A stretch of 64,000 nt of DNA from Balneola sp. (GCA_017643645.1 JAEPNB010000009.1:1-64000); one strand, 5' to 3'; positions 1 to 9,801 are shown, numbered from the stretch's first letter. Notes: generated by a model from the letters alone, not told the origin. Made by a program: numbers and translations.

Positions 1-62
1 ACGTGTCCAATCGTTCCCACATTTACATGCGGCTTGGTGCGTTGAAAGGTCTCTTTTGCCAT
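1..62 (-). CDS. tuf: Elongation factor Tu, N-terminal fragment (cut by window edge)
   Basis: The ATG lies at 62-60 and the frame stays open to the window edge, giving about 20 residues that begin MAKETFQRTKPHVNVGTIGH, the usual EF-Tu N-terminus just ahead of the GHVDHGKT P-loop. EF-Tu brings aminoacyl-tRNA to the ribosomal A site. It is the last gene visible in the minus-strand str operon and starts 28 bases after the fusA stop, the classic rpsL-rpsG-fusA-tuf order. The GTPase motifs lie outside the window, so the call rests on the N-terminus and context. Confidence 0.93.
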   Translation of the reverse strand, partial: MAKETFQRTKPHVNVGTIGH

Positions 63-90
63 GTCTTTGTCTTGTTTTTATTTAATTTCT

Positions 91-2229
91 TTATGATTGA
101 CTTTCGATAATTTCCTGAGCAATCTTTTCAGGAACAGCAGTATACTCTTCGAATTCCATTGAGTAAACCGCACGACCTTGAGTCAAAGATCTAACGTCAG
201 TTGAGTATCCGAACATTTCTGAAAGAGGAACATGTGCTTTCACAACAGAACCGTCATTTCGGTTGTCCATACTCTGAATGATTCCACGACGACTGTTAAG
301 GTCACCGATAACATCACCCATATATTCTTCCGGAGTAGTTACTTCTACTTTCATAACCGGCTCAAGCAGTTGAGGCTTCGCTTTTTTAGCTGAATTTCTA
401 AATCCTAGCTTAGCTGCAAGCTCAAAACTCAATTGATCAGAATCCACATCGTGATAAGAACCATCAAAAAGTCTTACACCAATGTTTTGCACAGCGTAGT
501 TAGCTTGAATACCATTTTCTAACGCTGCTTTGAACCCTTTTTGAACTGAAGGGATAAATTCTCTAGGAATATTACCACCTACAATCTCATTGATGAACAT
601 AAATCCATCTTCTTCTGAAATACGATCTTTCTTACCATCGTAGTCAGCAAAATAATCGATTGGAGCAATTTCAAACTGGATGTCGGCAAATTTACCACGA
701 CCACCAGATTGCTTTTTGTAAAGTTCTCTGTGCTCAACTGCTTTAGAGATGGTTTCTCTGTAAGACACCTGAGGAGCACCAACGTTTGCTTCAACTTTGA
801 ATTCACGCTTTAAACGATCAACAATGATCTCCAAGTGCAATTCACCCATTCCGGCAATAGTAGTCTGACCAGTTTCATCGTCAGTTCTAACCTGGAATGT
901 CGGATCTTCTTCTGCAAGTTTTTGAAGTCCTGCAGAAAGCTTCTCACTGTCAGCTTTAGTTTTTGGTTCAACAGCAAGCTTGATCACTGGCTCAGGGAAT
1001 GTAATTTGCTCTAGGATAACCGGATCATCAAGATCACAAAGTGTATCTCCGGTGTAAACTTCTTTTACACCAACTACAGCAACAATATCACCAGCCTGAG
1101 CTATTTCAATATCTTTCTTAGAGTTTGCGTGCATTTCAAGCAGACGCCCTACTCTTTCTTTTTTACCTGTTGAAGAGTTCAATACATATGATCCTTTTTC
1201 CAATGTACCTGAGTACACTCTGGCAAAAGTTAACTTACCAACATAAGGATCGGTCATGATTTTGAATGCAAGCGCAGAAAAAGGAGCGTTTACATCTGCT
1301 TCTCTGATCACTTCATCTTCAGTATGAGGCTTAACACCTTTTACAGCCTGAACATCTAGCGGAGATGGCATGAATGAAATAACTCTATCCAACATTGCCT
1401 GCACACCTTTGTTCTTCAGTGCAGTTCCACACATTACAGGAGTAATATCTTTTGCAATAGTTGCTTTTCTGATAGCTGCAAGAATTTCATCTTCTGAAAT
1501 CTCTTCTTCCATCAAATATTTTTCCATCAACGACTCATCGTGATCAGCAATAGCTTCGATCAACTGAACTCTGTAATCTGCAGCTTTTGTTGCAAGATCT
1601 TCAGGAATATCAACTTCGTCGTACTTAGCACCCAAAGAAGCGTCATCCCAAACAATTCCTCTCATGTTGATCAAATCAACAACACCTTTGAAGTTCTCTT
1701 CAGAACCAATAGGAATTTGAATTGGAATCGGGTTAGCGTTTAATTTCTCATCTAATTGACTAACTACATTATAGAAGTCAGCTCCGGTACGGTCCATTTT
1801 GTTAACAAATGCCATACAAGGAACTTTGTACTTGTTAGCCTGACGCCAAACGGTCTCAGATTGAGGCTGAACAGCACCTACAGAACAAAGCACAAAAACC
1901 GCTCCATCAAGAACACGTAATGAACGCTCTACTTCTACAGTAAAATCTACGTGACCAGGAGTGTCAATAATATTAATACGGTGATCTTTCCAGATACAGT
2001 GAGTAGCAGCAGAAGTAATAGTAATACCTCTTTCTTGCTCTTGCTCCATCCAGTCCATAGTTGCAGCACCATCGTGCACTTCACCAATACGGTGACTACG
2101 ACCGGTGTAAAAAAGAATACGCTCAGTAACTGTGGTTTTTCCGGCATCGATATGAGCCATAATACCAATGTTACGCGTTCTGCGCATCTTGTCGATAACT
2201 TGTGGGTCTTGTTGTTTTACTTCTGCCAT
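91..2229 (-). CDS. fusA: Translation elongation factor G
   Basis: This 712-residue ribosomal GTPase catalyses translocation and, with RRF, ribosome recycling. The GTP-binding motifs are complete: AHIDAGKT (residues 25-32), DTPGH (89-93) and NKMD (143-146). The rest covers the domain II barrel, domains III-V and the usual acidic C-terminus. Length and the signature around residues 116-130 ([15 protein letters not shown]) fit canonical EF-G1. It follows rpsG by 18 bases and precedes tuf, so it is co-transcribed in the str operon. No frameshift or missing motif was seen. Sites known to confer fusidic-acid resistance were not assessed. Confidence 0.98.
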   Translation of the reverse strand: MAEVKQQDPQVIDKMRRTRNIGIMAHIDAGKTTVTERILFYTGRSHRIGEVHDGAATMDWMEQEQERGITITSAATHCIWKDHRINIIDTPGHVDFTVEVERSLRVLDGAVFVLCSVGAVQPQSETVWRQANKYKVPCMAFVNKMDRTGADFYNVVSQLDEKLNANPIPIQIPIGSEENFKGVVDLINMRGIVWDDASLGAKYDEVDIPEDLATKAADYRVQLIEAIADHDESLMEKYLMEEEISEDEILAAIRKATIAKDITPVMCGTALKNKGVQAMLDRVISFMPSPLDVQAVKGVKPHTEDEVIREADVNAPFSALAFKIMTDPYVGKLTFARVYSGTLEKGSYVLNSSTGKKERVGRLLEMHANSKKDIEIAQAGDIVAVVGVKEVYTGDTLCDLDDPVILEQITFPEPVIKLAVEPKTKADSEKLSAGLQKLAEEDPTFQVRTDDETGQTTIAGMGELHLEIIVDRLKREFKVEANVGAPQVSYRETISKAVEHRELYKKQSGGRGKFADIQFEIAPIDYFADYDGKKDRISEEDGFMFINEIVGGNIPREFIPSVQKGFKAALENGIQANYAVQNIGVRLFDGSYHDVDSDQLSFELAAKLGFRNSAKKAKPQLLEPVMKVEVTTPEEYMGDVIGDLNSRRGIIQSMDNRNDGSVVKAHVPLSEMFGYSTDVRSLTQGRAVYSMEFEEYTAVPEKIAQEIIESQS

Positions 2230-2247
2230 GATAATCTTGAAATACTT

Positions 2248-2715
2248 TTAAAATCTAAAATGAGCGAATGCTTTGTTTGCTTCTGCCATACGGTGAACTT
2301 CGTCTTTCTTACGAACTGCTCCACCTTCATTGTTTGAAGCATCCATCAATTCACGAGACAACCTCAATGACATTGACTTATCGTTTCTGGAACGAGCAGA
2401 TCTTATCAACCACCTCATTCCTAATGCAGTACCACGCTCCTGACGAACTTCCATAGGAACCTGATACGTCGCTCCACCAACTCTGCGAGACTTAACTTCC
2501 ACAACCGGAGTTGCGTTCTGCATTGCTGATTTAAAAATGTCTATACCGGTTTCGCCGGTTTTCTCTTCAATAATTTCAAATGCCTGATAAACAATTTTTC
2601 GAGCAACGTTTTTTTTACCGTCTCTCATCAAGTTGTTTACAAAACGTGTAATTAGCTTATCCTCAAAAATTGGATCCGGCTGTACATCTCGTTTTTCTGC
2701 TGTCTTTCTACGCAT
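2248..2715 (-). CDS. rpsG: 30S ribosomal protein S7
   Basis: The 155-residue protein begins MRRKTAEKR and has the S7 features: a basic N-terminal arm, the region around residues 75-85 (VKSRRVGGATYQVPMEV) and an Arg-rich C-terminal helix ending KAFAHFRF. S7 nucleates the 30S head by binding the 16S 3' major domain and contacts the E-site tRNA. It sits 25 bases after rpsL and 18 before fusA on the same strand. In enterobacteria S7 is the autoregulatory repressor of the str operon; whether the rpsL-rpsG spacer here carries that structure is not evident. Confidence 0.97.
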   Translation of the reverse strand: MRRKTAEKRDVQPDPIFEDKLITRFVNNLMRDGKKNVARKIVYQAFEIIEEKTGETGIDIFKSAMQNATPVVEVKSRRVGGATYQVPMEVRQERGTALGMRWLIRSARSRNDKSMSLRLSRELMDASNNEGGAVRKKDEVHRMAEANKAFAHFRF

Positions 2716-2740
2716 CGTCGGTCAATCTAAAATTCTGGTT

Positions 2741-3115
2741 TTACCCTCTTGGGCGTTTAGTTCCGTACAAACTACGGCTTTGAGTTCTTCCATCTACACC
2801 TGCAGTATCAAGTGTACCACGGATTATATGGTAACGTACACCAGGTAAATCCTTCACACGCCCACCGCGGATAAGCACAATACTGTGCTCCTGCAGGTTG
2901 TGACCTTCACCCGGAATGTATGCTGAAACTTCAATTCCATTAGTTAAGCGAACACGAGCTACTTTACGAAGAGCTGAGTTCGGCTTTTTAGGGGTAGTTG
3001 TGTAAACACGAGTACAAACGCCACGCTTTTGAGGGCATCCCTGCATTGCAGGAGCAGTTGTCTTTCGAGTCTTGCTTTTTCTACCTTTTCGAATAAGTTG
3101 TTGTATAGTTGGCAC
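2741..3115 (-). CDS. rpsL: 30S ribosomal protein S12
   Basis: The 124-residue S12 belongs to the decoding centre. The loop [16 protein letters not shown] (residues 41-56) and [13 protein letters not shown] (84-96) are intact. The lysines where streptomycin-resistance substitutions usually arise are unsubstituted, so the allele looks wild type. The start is GTG at 3115-3113, giving [12 protein letters not shown], the normal N-terminus. It is the first gene of the minus-strand str operon. A TAnnTTTG-type promoter box lies about 40 bases upstream. Confidence 0.97.
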   Translation of the reverse strand: MPTIQQLIRKGRKSKTRKTTAPAMQGCPQKRGVCTRVYTTTPKKPNSALRKVARVRLTNGIEVSAYIPGEGHNLQEHSIVLIRGGRVKDLPGVRYHIIRGTLDTAGVDGRTQSRSLYGTKRPRG

Positions 3116-3156
3116 GGTTCAAATTGTTTGGTTATTGCCATCAAATCTAGAGCTTG

Positions 3157-3164
3157 CAAATATA
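3157..3164 (-). promoter_or_regulatory. Probable -7 box of the str operon promoter
   Basis: On the minus strand the sequence reads TATATTTG, an exact match to the Bacteroidota -7 consensus TAnnTTTG. It lies 42 bases upstream of the rpsL GTG. No clear TTG -33 element is found about 20 bases further up, where the sequence is T-rich. The position suits a short leader for rpsL-rpsG-fusA-tuf. Confidence 0.45.
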
Positions 3165-3306
3165 TAGCTTTTTTCTGTACTTCTAAAAATAATTCTAAAC
3201 ATTATTTCTTAAATATTTCAGAATACCCCATGAAACATCAAATTAAAGGATTTTCTTTTCTATGCTGCTTCATTAATTTATTAACTGATACATAACATTA
3301 TATCAA

Positions 3307-5376
3307 TTGAGTATTGCAACGCTAACTGGTTTAAGCACTAAACGGCTGGACGCTCTCGCTACTGAAGGCATCCGTACTGAAAGAGATCTGCTGAACTTTT
3401 ACCCCCGCCGTTATCTGGACAGAAGTAACGTACAAAAGATCAAACATCTGATGGGATCGGGTGAAGAAGTTACTGTAGTTGGTAAAGTAGTAAATCTTCA
3501 GGAAGTCGGTTTTAAGAGAAGTAAGAGATTGGAAATAGCCATCAATGATGGAACCGGAATTGTTAAAGGAGTTTGGTTTCGCGGGGCTTCCTATTTTAAG
3601 AAGATATTTAAGGAAGGAGACCTGGTTGCTTTTTTTGGTCCGGCGAAGCGATACGGTAAGTCTATTACAATCGCTCACCCTGAAGTTGACAAACTTTCTG
3701 AAGAAGGCGATGTCAGCAATTTCTCCAAAATTGTTCCAATATATCCCAGCAATAAAGAGTTCAGCAAAACCCGTCTTACCAATAAAATTGTAGCCGGTTG
3801 GATTGAGACGCTTCTGAATCAGATTACTATTAATGAATTTTTACCGGAAGATCTTGTAAAAGAAATGAAGTTTCCCTCCAGAGCTGAAGCTTACAGAATG
3901 ATCCACTTTCCGGAAGACCACTCTGAGCACAAAAGAGCTTTAAACCGATTTAAGTTTGAAGAACTCTTTCTTTTTGAAATGAGTATGGAAAAAATTCATC
4001 ACACCGTAGAAGAAAGAAAATCGGGTCACGTTTTCTCAGAAACCGGAAACTACACATCCAAATACTTTAATGAGCTCCTACCCTTTCAGCTGACTGAAGG
4101 ACAACTGTCTTCTCTTACTGATATTAAAAAGGATGTTCGTTCCGGCAAACAGATGAATCGACTTATTCAGGGAGATGTGGGCGCCGGAAAAACAATAGTC
4201 GCGATCGGAGCATTACTAATGGCATTGGATAACGGATTTCAATCTGCTTTTTTAGCTCCTACTGAAATTCTTGCTGAACAGCACTACAGAACTTTAGCTG
4301 ATCATTTAAAAGGACTGGATATAAATGTTCGCCTTTTAGTGGGGGGACAGAAATCAAAACTACGAATGGATGTACTCACCGATCTGGAGGGTGGAGGATG
4401 CCAGATTGTTGTTGGAACCCACGCTATCATTCAGGAAGATGTAAGATTTCATAAGCTCGGTCTTGCCGTTATTGACGAACAGCATCGTTTTGGCGTAAAG
4501 CAGCGAGCCGAACTTCTGAATAAAGGATCACATCCTCATATATTAGTAATGAGTGCAACTCCTATTCCTCGCTCTTTAGCCATGACCGTTTACGCTGATC
4601 TGGATATTTCCATCATCAAGGGATTACCTGCCGGAAGAAAGCCGATCAAAACTGCGATCCGCGGAAACAAAAAAAGAGAAGGGGTCTGGGATTTTGTTCA
4701 AACCGAAGTTAATGATGGCGGTCAGGTTTATGTGATCTATCCATTGGTGGAGGAATCAGAAGCTTTGGATCTCAAGGATGCAACAGCGGGATATGAAAAG
4801 CTCAAATCTCAATTCCCAAATTTCAGAGTGGGCCTTTTGCACGGCAGAATGAAAAGCGATGAAAAAGATGCAGTAATGAAAGCTTTCATTGCTAATGAGA
4901 TTCAGATCTTGGTTTCTACTACTGTAATCGAAGTGGGTGTAGATGTACCAAATGCTTCTGTGATGATCATTGAACATGCTGAACGATTCGGATTATCACA
5001 ACTTCATCAACTTAGAGGAAGAATTGGTCGGGGCGAACGACAAAGTTATTGCATTCTCATGCCTGATGTGAAAGTGAGCAAAGCCGGAGCATTTCGTCTT
5101 AAAACTATGGAAGAAACGAACGACGGATTTAAGATTGCCGAAGCCGATCTAAAACTTCGTGGCCCAGGCGATTTTCTTGGCACCAAACAAAGCGGACTTC
5201 CGGATTTTAAAGTAGCCGATATAGTAGAAGATCAATTCATTCTGGCTCAAGCAAAAGAAAAAGCCTCAGAACTTATCAATAAAGATTCTGATTTAAACTT
5301 ACCTGAACATCATTCTCTTAAAAGGATCTTTGAACCTTATCACAAAGAAAAGGCTGAGTTTTATGGGATGGGGTGA
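3307..5376 (+). CDS. recG: ATP-dependent DNA helicase RecG
   Basis: RecG (689 residues) remodels stalled replication forks and Holliday junctions. The N-terminal wedge/OB part spans about residues 1-240. The SF2 helicase core carries Walker A GDVGAGKT (289-296), the DEQHRFG box (390-396), the motif III region MSATPIPRSLAMT, and the RecG/Mfd-type motif GRIGRGERQSYC. The start is TTG at 3307: an in-frame stop at 3286-3288 leaves no upstream ATG, and the first residues match the RecG N-terminus. It is divergent from rpsL across 191 bases and appears monocistronic. Length is normal for the family. Confidence 0.96.
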   Translation: MSIATLTGLSTKRLDALATEGIRTERDLLNFYPRRYLDRSNVQKIKHLMGSGEEVTVVGKVVNLQEVGFKRSKRLEIAINDGTGIVKGVWFRGASYFKKIFKEGDLVAFFGPAKRYGKSITIAHPEVDKLSEEGDVSNFSKIVPIYPSNKEFSKTRLTNKIVAGWIETLLNQITINEFLPEDLVKEMKFPSRAEAYRMIHFPEDHSEHKRALNRFKFEELFLFEMSMEKIHHTVEERKSGHVFSETGNYTSKYFNELLPFQLTEGQLSSLTDIKKDVRSGKQMNRLIQGDVGAGKTIVAIGALLMALDNGFQSAFLAPTEILAEQHYRTLADHLKGLDINVRLLVGGQKSKLRMDVLTDLEGGGCQIVVGTHAIIQEDVRFHKLGLAVIDEQHRFGVKQRAELLNKGSHPHILVMSATPIPRSLAMTVYADLDISIIKGLPAGRKPIKTAIRGNKKREGVWDFVQTEVNDGGQVYVIYPLVEESEALDLKDATAGYEKLKSQFPNFRVGLLHGRMKSDEKDAVMKAFIANEIQILVSTTVIEVGVDVPNASVMIIEHAERFGLSQLHQLRGRIGRGERQSYCILMPDVKVSKAGAFRLKTMEETNDGFKIAEADLKLRGPGDFLGTKQSGLPDFKVADIVEDQFILAQAKEKASELINKDSDLNLPEHHSLKRIFEPYHKEKAEFYGMG

Positions 5377-5646
5377 GGGATATTCAACATCCAATGTCCA
5401 ATTGATAAGAAGGTTAGTTAGTTTTTCTCGAGGTTCTTGCTCAAATATTCCTGAGGAGATTTACCAAAAAAAAATATAAATACACGTTCAGCTTACTTTA
5501 GAGAAAATAATATCTGATTAGATCTCTATAAATAATCTACGCTATTGACATATTTGATTTTTTACTTGAGATTGACAGATCAATTAATAATTATTAGTAT
5601 TATAATAAGGGACGTTATTATTACACATTAAAAACCAAAAGGTGAT

Positions 5647-5922
5647 GTGCCAGTGGGATTCGGGGAAACTAAAGATAAATCAATTCAGCGTTGTGGTATG
5701 TGTGGTACCAAAAATGGTGAAGAGCGACCTGTTGGGAAAATTATTGTTGACTTAAAACCATCAATTTATAAAGGTAAACAAGACTTTCTTTGCCAAACCT
5801 GCTTTTTATTGTATAAAAGTGAAGTAAGCCGCAAAGAAGGAAATTTAGGCGAACGGAAGCAGTTGAAATGGTATCAAAAACTTCTGAAAATTGGTTTTAT
5901 ATCCAGAAAATCTAACGAATAA
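5647..5922 (+). CDS. Small CxxC-CxxC protein of unknown function
   Basis: About 91 residues from a GTG at 5647; a second GTG at 5653 is an equally possible start. An in-frame TAA at 5629-5631 limits any upstream extension. Two Cys pairs are visible, CGMC near residues 17-20 and CQTC near 60-63, an arrangement typical of a treble-clef or zinc-ribbon fold. The C-terminal third is Lys/Arg-rich. A metal-binding, perhaps nucleic-acid-contacting role is inference only; the family was not recognised. It stands alone between recG and the convergent typA, with a hairpin over its 3' end. The non-ATG start lowers confidence. Confidence 0.55.
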   Translation: MPVGFGETKDKSIQRCGMCGTKNGEERPVGKIIVDLKPSIYKGKQDFLCQTCFLLYKSEVSRKEGNLGERKQLKWYQKLLKIGFISRKSNE

Positions 5923-5939
5923 CGAATCATTAGATTTTC
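5906..5939. terminator. Hairpin between convergent genes, likely bidirectional terminator
   Basis: Perfect 10-bp arms (GAAAATCTAA at 5906-5915 and its complement at 5930-5939) enclose a 14-base loop. The left arm overlaps the last codons of the small CxxC gene, and typA ends at 5955 on the other strand. The outer arms are A/T-rich, so a short U-run would arise in either direction. Confidence 0.5.
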
Positions 5940-5954
5940 ATTAAGGAAACCGCT

Positions 5955-7775
5955 TTAAACCCCTGCCTTTTTCTTCTCTTCTCTCTTTCGTTCGTTATGA
6001 TCTAAATGCTTTTTACGAATTCTCAGACTTTCCGGTGTTACTTCCAACAGCTCGTCATTAGCAATGAATTCAATACATTCTTCCAGACTCATCTTTTTAG
6101 CCTGTGATATTTTGACTGAATCTGCAGTTTGTGTAGCACGGTGGTTCGTTAAGTTCTTTTTCTTTACCACGTTTACCACCATATCATCGGTACGGTTATT
6201 CAAACCTATAACCATTCCCATATACGCCTTATCTCCCGGTTCAACAAAAAATTGACCTCTATCCTGTATTCCTTCCAAAGCATAACCAGTTACATCACCT
6301 TTTTCCAAAGCAATCAAAGCTCCGCGGTTTCTGCCCGGAATTTCACCTGCATAAGGTTCATAGGCATCAAACTGCTGATGCATAATTCCTGTTCCTCGGG
6401 TTTCAGTTAACATCTCACCACGAAAACCAATTAAACCTCTGGATGGAACCCTGAATTCAATTCGATTATTCTCACCTTCCTGACTCATTCCCTGCATAAT
6501 ACCTTTACGCTGTTGGAGGTTATCAATTACCCTGTTGCTGTAATCTGTATGAACATCCACAACTACTTCTTCAACAGGTTCATGAGTTACTCCGTCAATT
6601 TCCTGCATCAATACTTCTGGTCTGGAAACTGAGAATTCAAATCCTTCTCTTCTCATTGTCTCAATAAGGATAGCCATTTGAAGTTCTCCACGTCCGGAAA
6701 CTTTGAACACATCCGGACTATCTGTTGCTTCCACTCTCATTGCAACATTGGTACGAACTTCCCTTTCAAGGCGATCTTTAATTTGATTTGAAGTCACATA
6801 CTTACCTTCCAAACCTGCAAACGGCGAGTTGTTTACTCTGAAGTACATCGCAATTGTTGGCTTATCCAAATCTACATATACCAGGGGAGTAGGATCAGAT
6901 GCCGCAGTTAATGTGTCACCGATATTAACTGAATCATAACCTGCTAAAGCAACAATATCTCCTGCATATGCTTCTTCAACCGGCTCTCTGTTTAGTCCAT
7001 TAAAAGTAAATAGTTTTGTAGCGCGACCTTTCATTTTCTGATCGCCTTTTCCACTTACAAGAGCAACTTCTTGGTTAAGTTTTATTGTCCCTTGCTCCAC
7101 TCTTCCAACCGCTATTCGGCCTACATAATCATTCCAATCAATACTACTTACCAGCATTTTGAACGTTTCATCAACAGGCTGTGCCGGAGAAGGAACATGC
7201 TCAACAATCGTGTCCATTAAAGGAGATAAACTGTCACTTTCTTCTTCTAATTCTAATTTTGCAATACCATCTCTTGCAACAGCATAAAGCACAGGAAAAT
7301 CTAGCTGCTCGTTCGTTGCATCTAACATCACAAAAAGATCGAAGATCTCATCTAAAACTGCATCAGGACGTGCATCTTTTCTATCGATCTTGTTGATCAG
7401 TACAATTGGCTTATATCCCAGACTTAATGATTTTCTAAGAACGAATTTTGTTTGTGGAAGCGGTCCTTCAGCAGCATCCACTAAAAGAATAACTCCATTT
7501 ACCATTTTCAGGATTCGCTCAACTTCTCCGCCAAAATCTGCGTGACCAGGAGTGTCCACAATATTGATCTTAGTCCCTTTCCAATTAACAGCTGTATTTT
7601 TGGAGCTGATCGTAATCCCGCGCTCTCTTTCAAGATCACCGGAATCCATTACCCGATCTTCAACTTCCTGATTCTCTCTGAATGTTCCACTCTGCTTTAA
7701 AATCTGATCAACGAGTGTAGTTTTGCCATGATCTACGTGAGCGATTATGGCGATATTTCTTAAATCTTGTGACAT
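5955..7775 (-). CDS. typA: Ribosome-associated GTPase TypA/BipA
   Basis: TypA (606 residues) is a translational GTPase linked to ribosome assembly and to growth under stress or cold. It has G1 AHVDHGKT (residues 12-19), DTPGHADFGGE in G3 and NKID in G4, followed by EF-G-like domains II, III and V and the TypA-specific C-terminal domain with VEEVVVDV and SRGLIGFRGE. The basic tail ends HNERKREEKKKAGV. Length fits the family. It is single, divergent from hipB across a 383-base AT-rich spacer, and convergent with the small CxxC gene. Confidence 0.96.
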   Translation of the reverse strand: MSQDLRNIAIIAHVDHGKTTLVDQILKQSGTFRENQEVEDRVMDSGDLERERGITISSKNTAVNWKGTKINIVDTPGHADFGGEVERILKMVNGVILLVDAAEGPLPQTKFVLRKSLSLGYKPIVLINKIDRKDARPDAVLDEIFDLFVMLDATNEQLDFPVLYAVARDGIAKLELEEESDSLSPLMDTIVEHVPSPAQPVDETFKMLVSSIDWNDYVGRIAVGRVEQGTIKLNQEVALVSGKGDQKMKGRATKLFTFNGLNREPVEEAYAGDIVALAGYDSVNIGDTLTAASDPTPLVYVDLDKPTIAMYFRVNNSPFAGLEGKYVTSNQIKDRLEREVRTNVAMRVEATDSPDVFKVSGRGELQMAILIETMRREGFEFSVSRPEVLMQEIDGVTHEPVEEVVVDVHTDYSNRVIDNLQQRKGIMQGMSQEGENNRIEFRVPSRGLIGFRGEMLTETRGTGIMHQQFDAYEPYAGEIPGRNRGALIALEKGDVTGYALEGIQDRGQFFVEPGDKAYMGMVIGLNNRTDDMVVNVVKKKNLTNHRATQTADSVKISQAKKMSLEECIEFIANDELLEVTPESLRIRKKHLDHNERKREEKKKAGV

Positions 7776-8158
7776 TATTCTTATTGAAATGAAATTTGCA
7801 CTACCCGATTCCTACATAAAAAGAATTCCTTAAAAGTAGCAAGCCTTAAATATACAGCTATTTTGAACAAATAATGATTATGAAATATTTATTTATTTAG
7901 TTCGCATATCAATTTTTAGAAGCACTGTTTCTCCTTTCGATATAGATCGCTAAAAGATCTAAATTATCCATATTTCATAATATCGGATAATCCCATCATT
8001 AATCATATTTTTAATGTTTAATGTTAGTTAATTAATACATTATAAATATACAATTACTCTATCTTTCATTTTCTTTTTCTTTGTGTTTCAAAATATTTTC
8101 TTATTTAGAATGCAAATTTGGTTGAAAAAACCTACATTAGTGATAATAAATTATATTA
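7776..8158. other. AT-rich intergenic region between typA and hipB
   Basis: This 383-base spacer separates the divergent typA and hipB genes and must hold both promoters. It is strongly A/T-rich with many short TTAAT-type repeats. The only clear dyad is ATTATCC (7963-7969) and GGATAAT (7985-7991), annotated separately. No open frame with coding character and no RNA gene was recognised. Confidence 0.6.
7963..7991. promoter_or_regulatory. Possible HipB operator (ATTATCC-N15-GGATAAT dyad)
   Basis: Perfect 7-bp arms are separated by 15 bases, about 170 bases upstream of hipB. The arms contain TATCC and GGATA, the half-sites of the E. coli HipB operator TATCC-N8-GGATA, but the spacing here is 15 rather than 8. 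Assignment to HipB is inference from the half-sites and the neighbouring gene. Confidence 0.35.
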
Positions 8159-8509
8159 ATGATGGATATATACAACAAAGACTGGCAATCTTTAAGCGAC
8201 TCTACTATTATAGAGTCTCTGGGCGCATTCATTAAACATCATCGCTTAGAACAAAATATTACTCAATCAGATCTGGCTGATAAAGCGAATATCAATCGCT
8301 CCACATTAAGCGAGTTTGAAAGAGGCACCCGTGTTAACATGATCACGTTCATCCAGTTGCTTAGAGCTTTGGATCTTCTTCATACTCTGGAAGCCTTTGC
8401 GGTACAAAAACAAGTAAGTCCTTTGGAACTTGCAAAGAAAAATGAAGACCGAAGGCAACGAGCATCAAAATCCCAAGATCAAGTAGAAGAACCCGGAGTA
8501 GATTGGTAA
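8159..8509 (+). CDS. hipB: HipB-type antitoxin, XRE family regulator
   Basis: This 116-residue protein has an XRE helix-turn-helix at about residues 22-76: the recognition segment QSDLADKANINRSTLSEFERG is followed by the stabilising helix FIQLLRALDLL. The charged C-terminal tail (about 95-116) resembles the flexible tails of HipB proteins. Antitoxins of this class bind the HipA kinase and repress their own operon. Its stop overlaps the hipA ATG (TAATG), implying translational coupling. ATG triplets occur at 8159 and 8162; either could be used. A TATCC/GGATA dyad upstream is a candidate operator. Confidence 0.88.
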   Translation: MMDIYNKDWQSLSDSTIIESLGAFIKHHRLEQNITQSDLADKANINRSTLSEFERGTRVNMITFIQLLRALDLLHTLEAFAVQKQVSPLELAKKNEDRRQRASKSQDQVEEPGVDW

Positions 8510-9801
8510 TGATTACGACGGCTTATATAAATATTTGGGGTAAAAGAATAGGAGCTGTCGCCTGGGATCCAACCACCAGACTTGGTTCTTTCGAATATGA
8601 GCCTTCTTTTCTCTCTGAAAATATAGACTTGTCTCCAATCAAATTACCAATTAAGAATGCAAAGAAGAGGATTTTTAGTTTTGCGGAATTAAGAGACAAC
8701 GAAACCTTTAAAGGATTGCCGGGTTTGCTAGCTGACATCCTTCCGGATCAATATGGAAATGCATTGATCAATACCTGGTTAACTACCCAAGGCAGACCAA
8801 CTGATAGTCTAAATCCTGTTGAGACGCTTTGTTTTATTGGTAAAAGAGGTATGGGCGCTCTGGAAATAGAACCTGCTCAGGGAGGATCCGGTAGTGTTTC
8901 TAAAAACCTTGAGATTAATTCACTTATTGAAGTTGCTGAAAAGATCCTGAGTAAAAGGAAAAATTTTAATCTTTCTACTAATCGGGAAGAACAACGTGCG
9001 TTTTATGATATTCTTAAAATAGGAACATCTGCAGGTGGAGCAAGAGCTAAAGCGGTAATTGCTTTCAATGAAGATACGGAAGAGATCCGAAGCGGACAGT
9101 ATTTTGCTCCTCAAGGCTTCGAACATTGGCTGATCAAGTTCGACGGAGTGATTGATAAACAATTTGGCACCTCGAACGGTTATGGCCGGGTTGAAATGGC
9201 TTACTATGAAATGGCTAAAGAAGCCGGCATTGAAATGATGGAATCCCGTTTGCTTGAAGAAAATGACCGAGCTCACTTCATGACCAAGCGCTTTGACAGA
9301 ACAAAGAAGGGAGATAAAGTTCATGTTCAAACATTCTGTGCACTTCGCCATTTCGATTTCAATAATGTGCTTCAATACAGTTATGAGCAGTTATTCGAAA
9401 CTATGAGAATGCTTCGTCTGTCGTACCCTCAGGCAGAGCAAATGTACAGGCGCATGACGTTTAACGTAATGAGCAGAAATTGTGACGACCATACCAAGAA
9501 TTTTGCTTTTATGATAGCGAAAAATGGAGAATGGAAGCTGGCGCCGGCTTATGATGTATGTCACGCTTATCGTCCGGGAAGTCAGTGGGTAAGTCAGCAC
9601 TCATTAAGCATAAATGGAAAACGATCTGATATTACCAGACAAGATCTTCTGGATGTTGCCTACCAAATGAATGTTAAAAAAGCGCCGAAAATCCTGGACG
9701 AGATTAACGATATTGTTTCTGAATGGAATAGTTATGCTGAAAAATTCTCGGTTCATTCTAACTTGAAAGAAGCAATAAATAAAACTTTAGCGCTGATTTA
9801 A
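8509..9801 (+). CDS. hipA: HipA-type Ser/Thr kinase toxin
   Basis: About 430 residues from the ATG at 8509, which overlaps the hipB stop; a TTG at 8503 would add two residues but is less likely. The N-terminal HipA subdomain (NIWGKRIGAVAWD, residues 8-20) precedes the kinase core with the loop GTSAGGARAK (172-181), nucleotide-contacting LIKFD (208-212), catalytic NCDDHTKN (324-331) and metal-binding YDV (348-350). E. coli HipA phosphorylates glutamyl-tRNA synthetase and induces persistence; this protein's target is unknown. All catalytic motifs are present, so the toxin should be active. Confidence 0.9.
   Translation: MITTAYINIWGKRIGAVAWDPTTRLGSFEYEPSFLSENIDLSPIKLPIKNAKKRIFSFAELRDNETFKGLPGLLADILPDQYGNALINTWLTTQGRPTDSLNPVETLCFIGKRGMGALEIEPAQGGSGSVSKNLEINSLIEVAEKILSKRKNFNLSTNREEQRAFYDILKIGTSAGGARAKAVIAFNEDTEEIRSGQYFAPQGFEHWLIKFDGVIDKQFGTSNGYGRVEMAYYEMAKEAGIEMMESRLLEENDRAHFMTKRFDRTKKGDKVHVQTFCALRHFDFNNVLQYSYEQLFETMRMLRLSYPQAEQMYRRMTFNVMSRNCDDHTKNFAFMIAKNGEWKLAPAYDVCHAYRPGSQWVSQHSLSINGKRSDITRQDLLDVAYQMNVKKAPKILDEINDIVSEWNSYAEKFSVHSNLKEAINKTLALI

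Noticed and set aside
1951-2337. A 128-codon plus-strand open frame opposite fusA and rpsG
   Set aside because: It lies antisense to two highly conserved genes and its product shows no domain; it is a shadow of the codon pattern on the other strand.
5572-5606. TTGACA and TATAAT near the small CxxC gene as a classical promoter
   Set aside because: The spacer is 23 bases, too long for sigma-70, and the window otherwise shows TAnnTTTG-type promoters.
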